Source: Paracoccus isoporae | Lineage (GTDB): Bacteria > Pseudomonadota > Alphaproteobacteria > Rhodobacterales > Rhodobacteraceae | Direction: 5' to 3' | Assembly (NCBI RefSeq): GCF_900101865.1 | Contig: NZ_FNAH01000003.1 | Span: 1 to 64,000, forward strand | Length of the DNA: 64,000 nt | Shown: positions 8,578 to 17,935 of the stretch, piece after piece | Layout of the letters: the number at the start of each line of letters is the position of its first letter | Position numbering within the stretch: position 1 is the stretch's first letter | Notes under the pieces: model-generated | What the model saw: the letters and a program-made list of their open reading frames with translations, nothing else | Told to the model about the DNA's origin: nothing | Databases searched by the model: none | Program-made: the position numbers and the translations under genes

Positions 8578-8797
8578 CGCGCCCCGCCTGCAAGCCGAGA
8601 TCGACGCGGGCGGCAAGGGCTGCGGCGTATTCCCGCCGCAGGAAAGAGGCGAAGGCGCTTTCGCCGGTGCCGGATGCCAGCGCACCCCCCGCCTTGGGCA
8701 TCATATGGGTCAGCATTTCCTCGAGAAATACCTGCTCCAGCCTGGGGGATTTGGGCGCGGGGGGTGATGGCAGTCCTGTCTGGGTGTCGATCCGCAT
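8570..8797 (-). CDS. FlgJ N-domain-like rod-binding protein
   Basis: A 75-residue protein matching the rod-binding domain of FlgJ without the muramidase domain, as is usual in alphaproteobacteria. The signature LEQVFLEEMLTHMM followed by FASFLRREYAAALAARVDLGL is characteristic; in FlgJ this domain caps the growing rod in the periplasm. No separate signal peptide is visible, consistent with export by the flagellar system. An AGGAGA-like ribosome site precedes ATG 8797. It is the first gene of the minus-strand flagellar run and is divergent from fliK. Confidence 0.78.
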   Translation of the reverse strand: MRIDTQTGLPSPPAPKSPRLEQVFLEEMLTHMMPKAGGALASGTGESAFASFLRREYAAALAARVDLGLQAGRDG

Positions 8798-8841
8798 GGG
8801 CTCTCCTGTCGGCCGGTCCGGGGCACGATAGGCGTGCGGCC

Positions 8842-8856
8842 GTAAATATTTGGTAA
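8842..8856. promoter_or_regulatory. degenerate CtrA-type site between flgJ-like gene and fliK
   Basis: GTAA at 8842-8845, seven bases, GTAA at 8853-8856, which on the minus strand reads TTAC-N7-TTAC. The spacing equals the CtrA consensus and each half differs from TTAA at one base. It sits in the 82-bp divergent promoter region, where it could serve both directions. Confidence 0.4.
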
Positions 8857-8879
8857 TCGCGCATTGCTATCGAGGGGTC

Positions 8880-10877
8880 ATGGAGATGCGAATCAACCTT
8901 GCCGATCCGGGCAGGCCCCGTGAATCTGGCCCCTCCTCGCCCGGCTCGGGGGCACAGGCCGTGCCCGGGTTCGAGGCGTATCTGGCCGAACGGATTTTGC
9001 CGTCCCCGGCGGGCGGGGCTGCGTCTTGCGCGCCGCGGGGGGCGGTTTCTGACGATGGAAACCGGCCGTGTGGCGGGGCTGCGGCGAATGGTGCGGACAC
9101 GGGGCCGGCCGCCGACGACCAGACGACCGGGGACAGCTCGGCGCCTGCCCCCCCGGGGGGGGATACGTCGGATCAGCTCGCGTCGCCTGCAAGTGCCGCG
9201 ATCCACCCGGCGGATCCGCGTCCGGCGGGCATGGCCGCGGCTGCGACCATGGCGTCAGGGCCTGTTCCTGGCCTGCCGGACAGCCTCGGCGGGGCGGCGA
9301 CGGGCAGGCCGGAGCCTCAACGCGTTGCAGCGCCTCTGGTGGATGCCGGTGGGGCGGCCAGGCGACCGACCAGCCAGTCCGGGGATCTGGCGGGACCGGG
9401 GTTGCAGAGTGAAGCATCCGGTCAGGGAGCCGGACAAGCGGTGCATGCGATGGACGTCACCGCACAGCCGCAATCGGCTTACGCAGACGCCGATTCAGGT
9501 GCACATATACCTGCGCCGGAGCCATTGCGCCCCCGCAACTGGCAGCGGCCCGCTCGCGAGGCAGACCGTGAGCCGGGTCCCAAGCCGATCACAATTGCCG
9601 GGGAGATGCGCGCGCCGTCAGATGCCAGGGATGAGGTCGGCCAGGTGCCGCCCGACGATCGAGGCGATGATGCGAAAATTGCGTCAAATCCGCCGAAACG
9701 TCCCTGGCCCGTCGCCCGACCCGCCATCCCCGAACAGCCTGCCAATTGCGGTGACACCCGGATTGCCGGCCCGCCCGCCGCCGCGTGGCAGACAGAGGCG
9801 CGATCGCAGGTCGATCCGGCTCTCGGACGTCAACCGGGATCAGCGCCTTCGACCGGCGCCGCGCCGCAGAGCCCGGCGGCGCATGGCAGCCAGATGGCCC
9901 ATGCCTCCCCGACGCCCGACACAGCCCCCGGCACCGGCATCGCTTTTCCCGCTCCGCCCCCGACGACCACGGTCGCAGCCGTGACGGATGCAGACCGCGC
10001 GCAGGACCACGCGGGCGCTGCACCCGGCGCGGCAACCGGTCCCGATCCGCGTGACCAAGCCGACACGCCCGCGCCGGTCATCCCGCGCGATCCCGTTCTC
10101 GCCCGCGCAGCTAGCGCAGGAACCCCGGCGAAGGGAAAAGAGACCGGCCTCCCCGGTCTGGCCGCGGGCGACGCGGCTTCGGCCCATCCGCGCGAGGATG
10201 TTCCGACCGCTCCCCATCAGGGCAGCGCCGGTTCGGCCATGAGGCCGGCGGATGCTGCCCATACTCTGAACGCAGGCCCTTCGGATGCCGCGTCACCGTC
10301 AGGCCATCCCCTTCAATCCCGGAACTGGCCGGACCGGACATCGACCGCATCCCCGCCTCAGGAGACCCTGACGGACACCACCATCCCGAGCCGCGCCGAA
10401 CCTCCCCCTGGCCTCGCCCAGACCGACCACGCGCGCGCGGCACCACCCAACCCGGCCACTGTCCAGAAGGCGCCGCCGCCCGCCGAGCAACTGGCGGAGA
10501 TGATCCTGCGCGCGTCCTCCGCCGGGGGCGAGACCGAGCTTCTTCTGGCCCCGGAGGAGCTCGGCCGCCTGCGATTCGCGATCCAGCAGGTCGACGGCGC
10601 GCTGACGATATCCATCTCGGCGGAACGGCCGGAGACATTGGCGCTGCTGCGGCGGCAATCCGATCTGCTGCAATCCGAACTCATCCGCTCGGGGCTGGAG
10701 GATACGACGCTGGATTTCCGCGAAGATCGCGGGAACCGGCCCTCGCAGCACCACCCGGATGACATGGCCCGACCCGCCGCAGGGGAGGGCGGCGCGACCG
10801 ATGCCGCGCCACCGACGCCGGCCATCGAGCATCCACCCGCCACCCCGCATGGCCCGCGGCTGAACCTTCGGGTCTGA
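8880..10877 (+). CDS. fliK: flagellar hook-length control protein
   Basis: A 665-residue FliK homologue, the secreted ruler that fixes hook length and switches export to filament-type substrates. Residues up to about 535 are a low-complexity Pro/Ala/Gly/Asp stretch, as expected for the ruler. The conserved C-terminal domain follows (ETELLLAPEELGRLRFAIQQ, about 555-575), with the LxPExLGxLxF pattern and a glutamine- and aspartate-rich tail. ATG 8880 or 8886 follows GAGGGG; I take 8880. The upstream TTG at 8850 has no ribosome site. flgD follows after 29 bp, so they form an operon. Confidence 0.88.
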   Translation: MEMRINLADPGRPRESGPSSPGSGAQAVPGFEAYLAERILPSPAGGAASCAPRGAVSDDGNRPCGGAAANGADTGPAADDQTTGDSSAPAPPGGDTSDQLASPASAAIHPADPRPAGMAAAATMASGPVPGLPDSLGGAATGRPEPQRVAAPLVDAGGAARRPTSQSGDLAGPGLQSEASGQGAGQAVHAMDVTAQPQSAYADADSGAHIPAPEPLRPRNWQRPAREADREPGPKPITIAGEMRAPSDARDEVGQVPPDDRGDDAKIASNPPKRPWPVARPAIPEQPANCGDTRIAGPPAAAWQTEARSQVDPALGRQPGSAPSTGAAPQSPAAHGSQMAHASPTPDTAPGTGIAFPAPPPTTTVAAVTDADRAQDHAGAAPGAATGPDPRDQADTPAPVIPRDPVLARAASAGTPAKGKETGLPGLAAGDAASAHPREDVPTAPHQGSAGSAMRPADAAHTLNAGPSDAASPSGHPLQSRNWPDRTSTASPPQETLTDTTIPSRAEPPPGLAQTDHARAAPPNPATVQKAPPPAEQLAEMILRASSAGGETELLLAPEELGRLRFAIQQVDGALTISISAERPETLALLRRQSDLLQSELIRSGLEDTTLDFREDRGNRPSQHHPDDMARPAAGEGGATDAAPPTPAIEHPPATPHGPRLNLRV

Positions 10878-10906
10878 GCCCGGTTTCACAACGAAAGGAA
10901 TGCCAC

Positions 10907-11584
10907 ATGGTTGAAGCCACAGGCGCGGCCCCTGCCACCTCATCGTCGCCCCGCACCGCCAGGCAGACCGGGCAGGCAGAGGTCAAGGGGGGCTTCGCCA
11001 ACAGCGATTTCGAGACCTTCCTGAAGATGCTGACCACGCAGATCCGCAACCAGGACCCGCTCAACCCGATGGAGGGGTCGGAATTCGCGGTCCAGCTGGC
11101 CACCTTCTCCGGCGTCGAGCAGCAGGTGCAGACCAACACGCTGCTCAGGGAGATGCTGGGCACGCAGGCCGGTGGCGCGCTCGCGCGGTACGGCGACTGG
11201 ATCGGCCGGCAGGTGCGCACCACCGGGCCGGTCCATTTCGGCGATGCCCCGATCGAGATGGCGCTCACGCCCAGGACCGGCGCCGACGACGCCATCCTCG
11301 TGGCGATGGACGCTGCGGGACGGCGCGTGGCGGAAGACCGAGTCGGCGCCGGCGCCGGGCGTGTCGACTGGTTCGGCCGGGACGACGCCGGCAACAGGCT
11401 GCCGGCGGGAATCTACAGCTTCACGCTGGAAAGCCTGCGTGGCGGCGAGGTGATCGGCAGCACCCCGGTCGCCAGCTACGCCGTGGTCGAGGAGGTGCAG
11501 AGCGATGCGGACGGGATCAGCCTGATCCTGCAGGGCGGCGTGCGCGCGACGCCGGACCAGATCGAGGGGCTCGCCGCGCGGTGA
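10907..11584 (+). CDS. flgD: flagellar hook-capping protein FlgD
   Basis: The scaffold protein that caps the growing hook. At 225 residues it has the hallmark N-terminal segment DFETFLKMLTTQIRNQDPLN followed by EFAVQLATFSGVEQQVQTN (about 34-70), then the Tudor-like and fibronectin-like half with IGRQVRTTGPVHFGDAP and LPAGIYSFTLESLRGGEVI. ATG 10907 follows a GAAAGGAA ribosome site. It is co-directional with fliK. The hook gene flgE, often downstream of flgD, is not here: a 530-bp gene-poor stretch follows. Confidence 0.95.
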   Translation: MVEATGAAPATSSSPRTARQTGQAEVKGGFANSDFETFLKMLTTQIRNQDPLNPMEGSEFAVQLATFSGVEQQVQTNTLLREMLGTQAGGALARYGDWIGRQVRTTGPVHFGDAPIEMALTPRTGADDAILVAMDAAGRRVAEDRVGAGAGRVDWFGRDDAGNRLPAGIYSFTLESLRGGEVIGSTPVASYAVVEEVQSDADGISLILQGGVRATPDQIEGLAAR

Positions 11585-12114
11585 TCGGGGGTCTTTTACC
11601 CATGCCAGACGGGTATTTGCGGCCCGATCCGCTGCATCCGCACGTGATTGAAGGGGCGGCGCAGTTCGGACCAGCAGGGCCGCGCCGCCTGTTGCCGCGA
11701 GCGCCCGCCCGGAACTGTTTTGCGCGCAAACACGAGCATGCGTCTCAGTATGCGTTCTGACCATTTGGGGGGTGCGCGCATGTCCGTCGGCGCGCCCGAC
11801 AAGAATCCGTGGCGTCGTTCGTTCAATCGGACCAGCCTCAGCGCCGGGCGGGCAGGATATCGGCAGGCATCTCCAAGACACCTTGGTCGCGTGTCCTGCT
11901 GCAGCCTTGCGTAGTCAATCACTCGCCCTCCCCTCAGCCAGAGCTGGTCTGTGCCTGCGAGCGCGCGGGCTGTCGGCGCACCGGCGACGGCGCAGGGCCT
12001 GCACCTCCGCAACCCATGCGCCGCGTTCCCTGTGGATCCGCACGGCGATGCCGCGAGGGCGGCGCGACGGGAGGCGCGGCGCCATGATGGCCGGACCGAC
12101 CGTGCGGCCCCCGC
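11585..12114. other. gene-poor stretch after flgD
   Basis: About 530 bp without a confident gene. Two short plus-strand frames are possible: 11602-11760 (52 codons from an ATG with no clear ribosome site) and 11780-11914 (44 codons, ATG preceded by GGGGGG). Their peptides are Arg- and Pro-rich and unrecognised. A perfect 12-bp palindrome, TTTGCGCGCAAA, lies at 11719-11730. A minus-strand frame of 138 codons also crosses the area, without recognisable motifs. The stretch may be an old deletion or insertion scar. Confidence 0.5.
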
Positions 12115-13116
12115 TCAGCCACGCTCCGCGGCCAGGATCGCTGCCAGCCCGCTGCGATAATCCGGGTGGCGCAAGCGGTACCCGAGGATCTGCGTCAGGC
12201 GGTCATTCCGCACCCGTTTGCTGTCACGGTAGAAGCTGCGGGCCATCTCGGTCATCCGGGCGGTCGCGAAATCCTCGCGCGGCGGGGGCTGCATGTGCAG
12301 CATGGCGGCGGCGGCGGCGATCACCTCCTGCGGCGGACATGGGGCGTCGTCGCACAGATTGACGATCAGCGGCGTCTCCGCAGGGGCCTCGCGGCTGGCC
12401 GCGCGGGACAGGCCGGCCGAATGCGCGGCGTCGGGGCGCGCGGGGGCCGCGTCGGGGCGGGGCGGGACATGCCAGTTCAGCGCGGCGATGACCGCCCCGG
12501 CAATATCGTCCACATGAATGCGGGAAAATACCTGGCCCGGCTTCTCGATCATCCGCGCCCGGCCCTGCCGCAGCTTGGCGAAGGGGCCGCGGCCGGGGCC
12601 GTAGATCCCGGCCAGGCGGAAGATGGTCAGCGCCCAGCCAGACTGCGCGGCAAGATCGGCCCAGCCCTGTTCCGCCGCCACGCGGGCGCGGCCACGGTGC
12701 GACGTTGGCGCGGGCGGTGTCGTCTCGTCGACCCAGGCGCCGCCATGATCGCCATAGACATTGGTCGAGGACAGGTAGCCGACCCAGCGGGCAGAACTGA
12801 TCCGAAGCGCGTCCGAGAGTTCGGCCAGCACCGGGTCAGTCGCGACCGGGCCGGGAGTGCCAGCCGGGTCGGTTGCGTCGCCCGGCTGTGCGGTTCCGGT
12901 CGTGACCGGCGCGACGCAGCTCAGGATCGCGTCGGCGCGGGCAATTTCCTCTCGCATCCGGGCCGCATCGCCCGGCCAGATCAGCGGCTCTGCCCCGCTC
13001 TCGGCGACGCGGGCGGGGTCGCTGCGTGTCGTGCCGGTCACCGTCCAGCCGGCCGCGATGAGGCGCGGGGTCAGTGCGGCGGCAGTATAGCCATGTCCCA
13101 AGATCAGCATATGCAT
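12115..13116 (-). CDS. NAD(P)-dependent epimerase/dehydratase-like SDR protein
   Basis: A 333-residue extended short-chain dehydrogenase-like protein of the YeeZ type. It opens with a Rossmann beta strand and glycine loop (MLILGHGYTAAALTPRLIAA) and has GYLSSTNVYGDHGGAWVDE, where the active-site Tyr belongs to a TNVYGD segment, and IFRLAGIYGPGRGP further on. The canonical SDR YxxxK is not obvious, as in YeeZ relatives, so catalysis is uncertain. ATG at 13116 or 13110 precedes the Rossmann strand; the frame upstream is Arg-rich and overlaps the next gene. The substrate is unknown. Confidence 0.85.
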   Translation of the reverse strand: MHMLILGHGYTAAALTPRLIAAGWTVTGTTRSDPARVAESGAEPLIWPGDAARMREEIARADAILSCVAPVTTGTAQPGDATDPAGTPGPVATDPVLAELSDALRISSARWVGYLSSTNVYGDHGGAWVDETTPPAPTSHRGRARVAAEQGWADLAAQSGWALTIFRLAGIYGPGRGPFAKLRQGRARMIEKPGQVFSRIHVDDIAGAVIAALNWHVPPRPDAAPARPDAAHSAGLSRAASREAPAETPLIVNLCDDAPCPPQEVIAAAAAMLHMQPPPREDFATARMTEMARSFYRDSKRVRNDRLTQILGYRLRHPDYRSGLAAILAAERG

Positions 13117-13192
13117 GGGCAACAACTGGCCGCTCAACGTTCGGCGGTCAAGACGCCGGACGCGCGCAATGCGGGGTGGCGTTCCGAAGGGG

Positions 13193-14209
13193 CTACGCCG
13201 CCCCGGCCGTCGCGCCCGGCTGCATGTCGTCCAGCACCTCGGCGGCCAGCCGGTAGGAGGTCTGGCGCGCCTCCGGGTCGTGGATCTGCCCGGTGATGAT
13301 GAGTTCGTCCGGGCGATAGCGCTCGACAAGCTGCGAGAGCTGCTGGCGGACCGTCGCCTTGCTGCCCACGGCGCTGATCCTCAGGGCCTGATCGACCATG
13401 CGCTGCAAGGGCGGGGTGATCTCGGCCAGGTCGCGCGTTGGCGCGGGCAGCTTGCCGGGTGTGCCGCCGCGAAGCCGCGCGAAGGCCAGTTTCTGGCTGG
13501 ATTGCAGGAACCGCGCCTCGTCGTCGCTCTCGGCGGCGATGACATTTACCGCGAGCATGAAATGCGGCCCCTCCTCGGCCTCGGCCCGGCCCGACGGCTC
13601 GAAGCGCTCCCGATAGAGCGGCAGCGCCTCGTCGAGCGCGCCGGGGGCGAAATGCGACGCAAACGCATAGGGCAGGCCCAGCATCGCGGCGAGTTGCGCG
13701 CCGAACAGCGATGAGCCCAGCATCCAGACCGGCACATGCGTGCCCTGCCCCGGATGGGCAATGACCGGCGCGCCCGGTCGGGCATCGCCCAGATATTCCA
13801 TCAGTTCGATGACATCCTGCGGGAAGTTCTCGGCCATGTCGGGGGACTTGCGCAGCGCGCGGAACACCGCCCCGTCGCCGCCCGGCGCGCGCCCGAGTCC
13901 CAGATCGATCCGGTCGCCATGGATCGTGGCCAGCGTGCCGAATTGTTCGGCAATCGACAGCGGCGAGTGGTTCGGCAGCATGATCCCGCCGGCACCCACC
14001 CGGATGCGCGATGTGGCCGACGCGATATGCCCGATCATGACCGAGGTCGCGGCCGAGGCAATGCCGACCATATTGTGATGCTCTGCCAGCCAGTAGCGGT
14101 GGTAATTCAGCCCGTCCGCCATCTGCGCGAGCGCGACGCTGTTGGCGATGGCATCGGCGGTGGTGCTGCCTTCGGGAACGGGTGCAAGGTCGAGAATGGA
14201 ATAGCGCAT
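13193..14209 (-). CDS. LLM-class flavin-dependent oxidoreductase
   Basis: A 338-residue luciferase-like monooxygenase of the MsnO8/YhbW type, expected to use reduced FMN on an unknown substrate. Typical features are [20 protein letters not shown] near residues 42-61 (catalytic His pair region), [38 protein letters not shown] and, in the C-terminal half, [15 protein letters not shown]. It is divergent from amn across a 110-bp gap and lies 76 bp upstream of the epimerase gene on the same strand. Luciferase-family proteins are easy to place in the family but hard to assign a reaction. Confidence 0.9.
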   Translation of the reverse strand: MRYSILDLAPVPEGSTTADAIANSVALAQMADGLNYHRYWLAEHHNMVGIASAATSVMIGHIASATSRIRVGAGGIMLPNHSPLSIAEQFGTLATIHGDRIDLGLGRAPGGDGAVFRALRKSPDMAENFPQDVIELMEYLGDARPGAPVIAHPGQGTHVPVWMLGSSLFGAQLAAMLGLPYAFASHFAPGALDEALPLYRERFEPSGRAEAEEGPHFMLAVNVIAAESDDEARFLQSSQKLAFARLRGGTPGKLPAPTRDLAEITPPLQRMVDQALRISAVGSKATVRQQLSQLVERYRPDELIITGQIHDPEARQTSYRLAAEVLDDMQPGATAGAA

Positions 14210-14319
14210 GACGAACGGCTTTCGGTAACAGACGGGTTCGGACCCGATCTAGGTATCCCCGCGCTGTCTTGCCAGTGTCGCCTCACGCTGGCAGTGTCGT
14301 TCGAAACGCGAGGCACCTG

Positions 14320-15798
14320 ATGCATGACGATTTTCTGCCGCTGGAAACCCCCGATGCGGTCGAGCGGGAATATTTCTCCGACCCGGCGGAGGCGGTCGCC
14401 CGGCTGCGCGCGCTTTATGACGCCGCGTCGGGATTTCTGACCGAGCGCTTCGTGGCCTGCCTGGGCGGCGAGAAGCCGCGCGCCCGGTTCCGCGCCTATT
14501 ACCCGGAGGTGCGGCTGACCACGACCAGCCATTCCAAGACCGACTCGCGGCTGTCCTTCGGCCATGTGACCACGCCGGGCAGCTATACCGCGACGATCAC
14601 ACGGCCCGAGCTGTTCGCGAATTACCTTGAGGAGCAGCTCGCCCTGCTGATGCGCAACCATGCCACACCGATCGGGATCGGCTACAGCGACACCCCGATG
14701 CCGGTGCATTTCGCCGTGGCCACCCGCACCGATCTGAACGTCCCGCAGGAAGGCGTGCTGGATTTCAGCCTGCGCGACGTGTTCGACGTGCCGGATCTGA
14801 ATACGGTGAATGACGACATCGTCAACGGCATGGCCGAGCCACATCCCGACGGCGCCGAGGATCTTGCGCCCTTCACCGCGCAGCGGGTGGATTACTCGCT
14901 GGCGCGGCTGGCGCATTACACCGCCACCGACCCGGCGCATTTCCAGAATTTCGTGCTGTTCACCAACTACCAGTTTTACGTGGACGAGTTCGAGGCATTT
15001 GCGCGCAGCGTGCTGGGCGATGCCGAGAGCGGCTATACCGAGTTCGTGGCGCCCGGCAACCAGGTGATCGACGCGCCCGACGGCAAGATCCAACCGTTGG
15101 CGAAGATGCCGCAAATGCCCAGCTATCACCTGAAACGCCCCGGCAGCCAGGGGATCACGCTGGTCAATATCGGCGTCGGCCCCTCCAACGCCAAGACCGC
15201 GACCGACCATATCGCGGTGCTGCGCCCCCACGCCTGGCTGATGGTCGGCCATTGCGCCGGGCTGCGCAACAGCCAGAGCCTTGGCGACTTCGTGCTGGCC
15301 CATGCCTATCTGCGCGAGGATCACGTGCTGGACGACGACCTGCCGGTCTGGGTGCCGATCCCGGCCCTGGCCGAAGTGCAGGTGGCGTTGCAGGAGGCCG
15401 TGGCCGAGGTCACCGATCTGGATGGCTACGAGTTGAAGCGGATCATGCGCACCGGGACGGTGGCGACGATCGACAATCGCAACTGGGAGTTGCGCGACCA
15501 GTCCGGGCCCATTCATCGCCTGTCGCTGAGCCGGGCGATCGCGCTCGACATGGAGAGCGCCACCATCGCCGCGAACGGGTTCCGCTTCCGGGTGCCGTAT
15601 GGCACGCTGCTCTGCGTCTCGGACAAGCCGCTGCACGGAGAGCTGAAGCTGCCGGGCATGGCGACCGATTTCTACCGCACCCAGGTCGCCAACCATCTGC
15701 TGATCGGGGTGCGCGCGATGGAGAAGCTGCGGGCCATGCCGCTGGAGCGCATTCACTCGCGCAAGTTGCGTTCCTTCAGCGAGACCGCCTTCCTATAG
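14320..15798 (+). CDS. amn: AMP nucleosidase
   Basis: Hydrolyses AMP to adenine and ribose 5-phosphate, helping to set adenylate levels. At 492 residues it matches the long form of the family: an N-terminal AMN domain (YYPEVRLTTTSHSKTDSRLS, VTTPGSYTATITRPELF) and a C-terminal nucleoside phosphorylase-like domain with VNIGVGPSNAKTATDHIAVL, WLMVGHCAGLRNSQSLGDFV and the purine-site segment ALDMESATIAANGFRFRVPY. ATG 14320 has GAGG upstream; the frame before it lacks a ribosome site. It is a single gene, divergent from the flavin oxidoreductase. Confidence 0.95.
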   Translation: MHDDFLPLETPDAVEREYFSDPAEAVARLRALYDAASGFLTERFVACLGGEKPRARFRAYYPEVRLTTTSHSKTDSRLSFGHVTTPGSYTATITRPELFANYLEEQLALLMRNHATPIGIGYSDTPMPVHFAVATRTDLNVPQEGVLDFSLRDVFDVPDLNTVNDDIVNGMAEPHPDGAEDLAPFTAQRVDYSLARLAHYTATDPAHFQNFVLFTNYQFYVDEFEAFARSVLGDAESGYTEFVAPGNQVIDAPDGKIQPLAKMPQMPSYHLKRPGSQGITLVNIGVGPSNAKTATDHIAVLRPHAWLMVGHCAGLRNSQSLGDFVLAHAYLREDHVLDDDLPVWVPIPALAEVQVALQEAVAEVTDLDGYELKRIMRTGTVATIDNRNWELRDQSGPIHRLSLSRAIALDMESATIAANGFRFRVPYGTLLCVSDKPLHGELKLPGMATDFYRTQVANHLLIGVRAMEKLRAMPLERIHSRKLRSFSETAFL

Positions 15799-15987
15799 CC
15801 CCGGATTTCCGCGCGTTTACGTAGCGTCACCGAAGCCGGATTCGGCCGAATCCGCTGTTTCATGGCAGTTCAGGGGGTTGAGCGGCGAAAAACGGTTGAA
15901 ATATGCGGCGAAACCTTGTGTAGCAGGTTCTATGCCGTGCGTTACGGTGTTGGAATTCCCCAACAGGGGCAACGAGGAGACAATTTA

Positions 15988-16284
15988 ATGGCTCAAGCCG
16001 TCAAGCCGATGACCAAGACCCAGTTCGTCGCCACTCTGGCCGAAGAGATGGGCACCGACAAGAAAACTGCCACTGCCGCCCTGGACGCGATCGCTGCGGT
16101 CGTGACCCGCGAGGTGTCGAATGGTGGTGCAGTGACTCTGCCGGGCATCGGCAAGGTTGCCTGCCGCGCACGTCCCGAGCGTCAGGTCCGCAACCCGCAG
16201 ACCCAGGAGATGATGACCAAGCCGGCCGACAAGCAGGTGAAAGTGACCGTCGCCAAGGCGCTGAAGGACAGCGTCAACGCCTGA
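15988..16284 (+). CDS. HU-family DNA-binding protein
   Basis: A 98-residue nucleoid protein of the HU/IHF family. It has the helical dimerisation half (MTKTQFVATLAEEMGTDKKT) and the beta-arm region with the DNA-intercalating proline in RNPQTQEMMTKPADKQVKVT. GIGKVACRARPERQVRNP matches HU's GFG..R.R..R.GRNP pattern with Ile in place of Phe and Gln for Gly. ATG 15988 follows GAGGAGA, a strong ribosome site. It is a single gene with its own leader (about 190 bp after amn) and a strong terminator. Assignment as HU rather than IHF rests on overall sequence; no symbol is given. Confidence 0.9.
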   Translation: MAQAVKPMTKTQFVATLAEEMGTDKKTATAALDAIAAVVTREVSNGGAVTLPGIGKVACRARPERQVRNPQTQEMMTKPADKQVKVTVAKALKDSVNA

Positions 16285-16306
16285 CCGGCGCCAGAACCGC
16301 GATCCG

Positions 16307-16335
16307 GGCCGCCTTTCGGGGCGGCCTTTCTTTTT
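16307..16335 (+). terminator. rho-independent terminator of the HU gene
   Basis: Stem GGCCGCC (16307-16313) and GGCGGCC (16320-16326) with a 6-nt loop, followed by TTTCTTTTT. It lies 23 bp beyond the HU stop and is the clearest intrinsic terminator of the window. Confidence 0.92.
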
Positions 16336-16410
16336 GTCCCGCCCGCACCGCATGGTCTGGTCACCGGCGCGGCCCGCCCCTAGTGTCGCGGCGAATGGCG
16401 GGGTGCGGAG

Positions 16411-17325
16411 ATGGATCTGAAATCGGTTGCGATGGGGCTGGGCTTTGCCTTCATGTGGGCCTCCGCCTTCACCTCGACGCGGGTGATCGTGACGGCGGCA
16501 CCGCCGCTGACCGCGCTTGTGATCCGCTTCGCGCTGTCGGCCATCATCGGCATCGCCATCGCCCGCGCCATGGGGCAAAGCTGGCGGCTGACCCGCAATG
16601 AATGGCGGGTGCTGATCATTTTCGGTGTCGCGCAGAACGCGCTGTATCTGGGGCTGAACTGGATCGCCATGCAGACCGTCCAGGCCTCGGCCGCGGCGAT
16701 CATCGCCTCGATGATGCCGCTTCTGGTCGCGTTCTTCGGCTGGGCCTGGATGGGCGAGCGGCTGCGGCCGGTCGCGGTGGCCGGGCTGATCCTCGGCGTG
16801 ATCGGGGTGGCCATCGTAATGGGAGTGCGACTGCAACACGGGCTGGATCCGTTCGGCGTCGTGCTGTGCCTGGTCGCGGTGGTCGCGCTGACCGTCGCCA
16901 CCCTGGTCGCGCGCGGGGCCGGGGGCAGCCGCAACATGCTGATGATCGTCGGATTGCAGATGGCGGTGGGCGCGGCGGTGCTGACCCTGCCCGCCATCGC
17001 GATGGAATGGGGCCGCGAGATCGAATGGAGCTGGACGCTGGTTCTGGCCTTTCTCTACACCGTGGCGGCGCCGGGGCTGGCGGCGACCTTCATCTGGTTT
17101 CTGCTGGTCAACCGGATCGGCGCGGTGCGCGCCGCCACGTTCCATTTCCTGTCCCCGATCTTCGGCGTCACCATTGCCGCGATCTTCCTTGGCGAACGGT
17201 TCGGGCTGTCGGACATCATCGGTGCCTGCATCGTGGCGGCGGGCATCCTGATGGTGCAGATGGCCCGCCTGCCTGACGCAACCGCTCAGCCCCCCGCGAC
17301 CGCGCGGACGGAGTCGCGATCCTGA
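16411..17325 (+). CDS. DMT-superfamily (EamA) transporter
   Basis: A 304-residue inner-membrane protein with about ten hydrophobic segments and two EamA repeats, typical of drug/metabolite exporters. The first repeat begins AMGLGFAFMWASAFTSTRVI; the first half ends with PLLVAFFGWAWMGERLRPVAVAGLILG and the second with FGVTIAAIFLGERFGLSDII, the paired (W/L)GE signatures of the family. Substrate unknown. The 3' end overlaps that of the convergent GST gene by 40 bp. Confidence 0.92.
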   Translation: MDLKSVAMGLGFAFMWASAFTSTRVIVTAAPPLTALVIRFALSAIIGIAIARAMGQSWRLTRNEWRVLIIFGVAQNALYLGLNWIAMQTVQASAAAIIASMMPLLVAFFGWAWMGERLRPVAVAGLILGVIGVAIVMGVRLQHGLDPFGVVLCLVAVVALTVATLVARGAGGSRNMLMIVGLQMAVGAAVLTLPAIAMEWGREIEWSWTLVLAFLYTVAAPGLAATFIWFLLVNRIGAVRAATFHFLSPIFGVTIAAIFLGERFGLSDIIGACIVAAGILMVQMARLPDATAQPPATARTESRS

Positions 17326-17873
17326 CAGCGCGCGACCCAGTCGCTTATCGCCGGTGTCAGGGTCATCTTGTCGCCGAACAGGGCGAACGGGCCGGCCGCC
17401 AGCAGATCGGCGGCGCTGTAATCCGCGCCCAGCAGATAGGGCTGATGCGACAGCACCTCGTCGAGCCGCTTGAGCGCCGTGTCGTGATCGCGCAGGGAGT
17501 CGCGGATCATCGGGTGATCGACCCCGGCCCAGCTCAGGATCATCACCGGTTCCAGAACCCCCTGATACCAGGCCAGCCAGGAAAGATAGCGCCCGCGCTG
17601 CGGATCGCCCACCGGCCGGCCCAGACCCGCGGCCGGGAAACGGTCCGTCAGATACAGGAAGATCGCCGCCCGCTCGCGCACGAAATCCGCGCCGTCGGTC
17701 AGATACGGCACCTTTCCCTCGGGATGCGGATTTGTCGGGTCGCGCCCGCCACTGCCGTCGGGGCGCGGGATGGTGACGTTCTCGACCCGGACCGCATCGG
17801 TGGCGCCCAGTTCATGGAGCAGTTGCAGCACCGCGGTGGAGCGGGAATCAGGGGCGTGGTAGAGTGTGAGCAT
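17286..17873 (-). CDS. glutathione S-transferase family protein
   Basis: A 195-residue GST-like protein. The N-terminal thioredoxin fold has MLTLYHAPDSRSTAVLQLLH and the cis-Pro/SNAIL-like region GKVPYLTDGADFVRERAAIF; the helical C-terminal domain includes LDEVLSHQPYLLGADYSAAD. The catalytic residue is probably the Ser in the SRST segment rather than Tyr. It likely conjugates or reduces electrophiles; substrate unknown. It is divergent from a YafY-type regulator 62 bp away, which probably controls it. Confidence 0.92.
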   Translation of the reverse strand: MLTLYHAPDSRSTAVLQLLHELGATDAVRVENVTIPRPDGSGGRDPTNPHPEGKVPYLTDGADFVRERAAIFLYLTDRFPAAGLGRPVGDPQRGRYLSWLAWYQGVLEPVMILSWAGVDHPMIRDSLRDHDTALKRLDEVLSHQPYLLGADYSAADLLAAGPFALFGDKMTLTPAISDWVARCQDRDSVRAVAGG

Positions 17874-17935
17874 GATGGACTCCTGTCATTCGATGCGCCA
17901 TCTATGACGCCCCGCCCCTGACAGATCGTGACAGC

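Noticed and set aside
14107-15756. 549-codon minus-strand frame over amn
   Set aside because: Antisense to a full-length AMP nucleosidase; composition is His/Gln/Arg-rich and no start signal is present.
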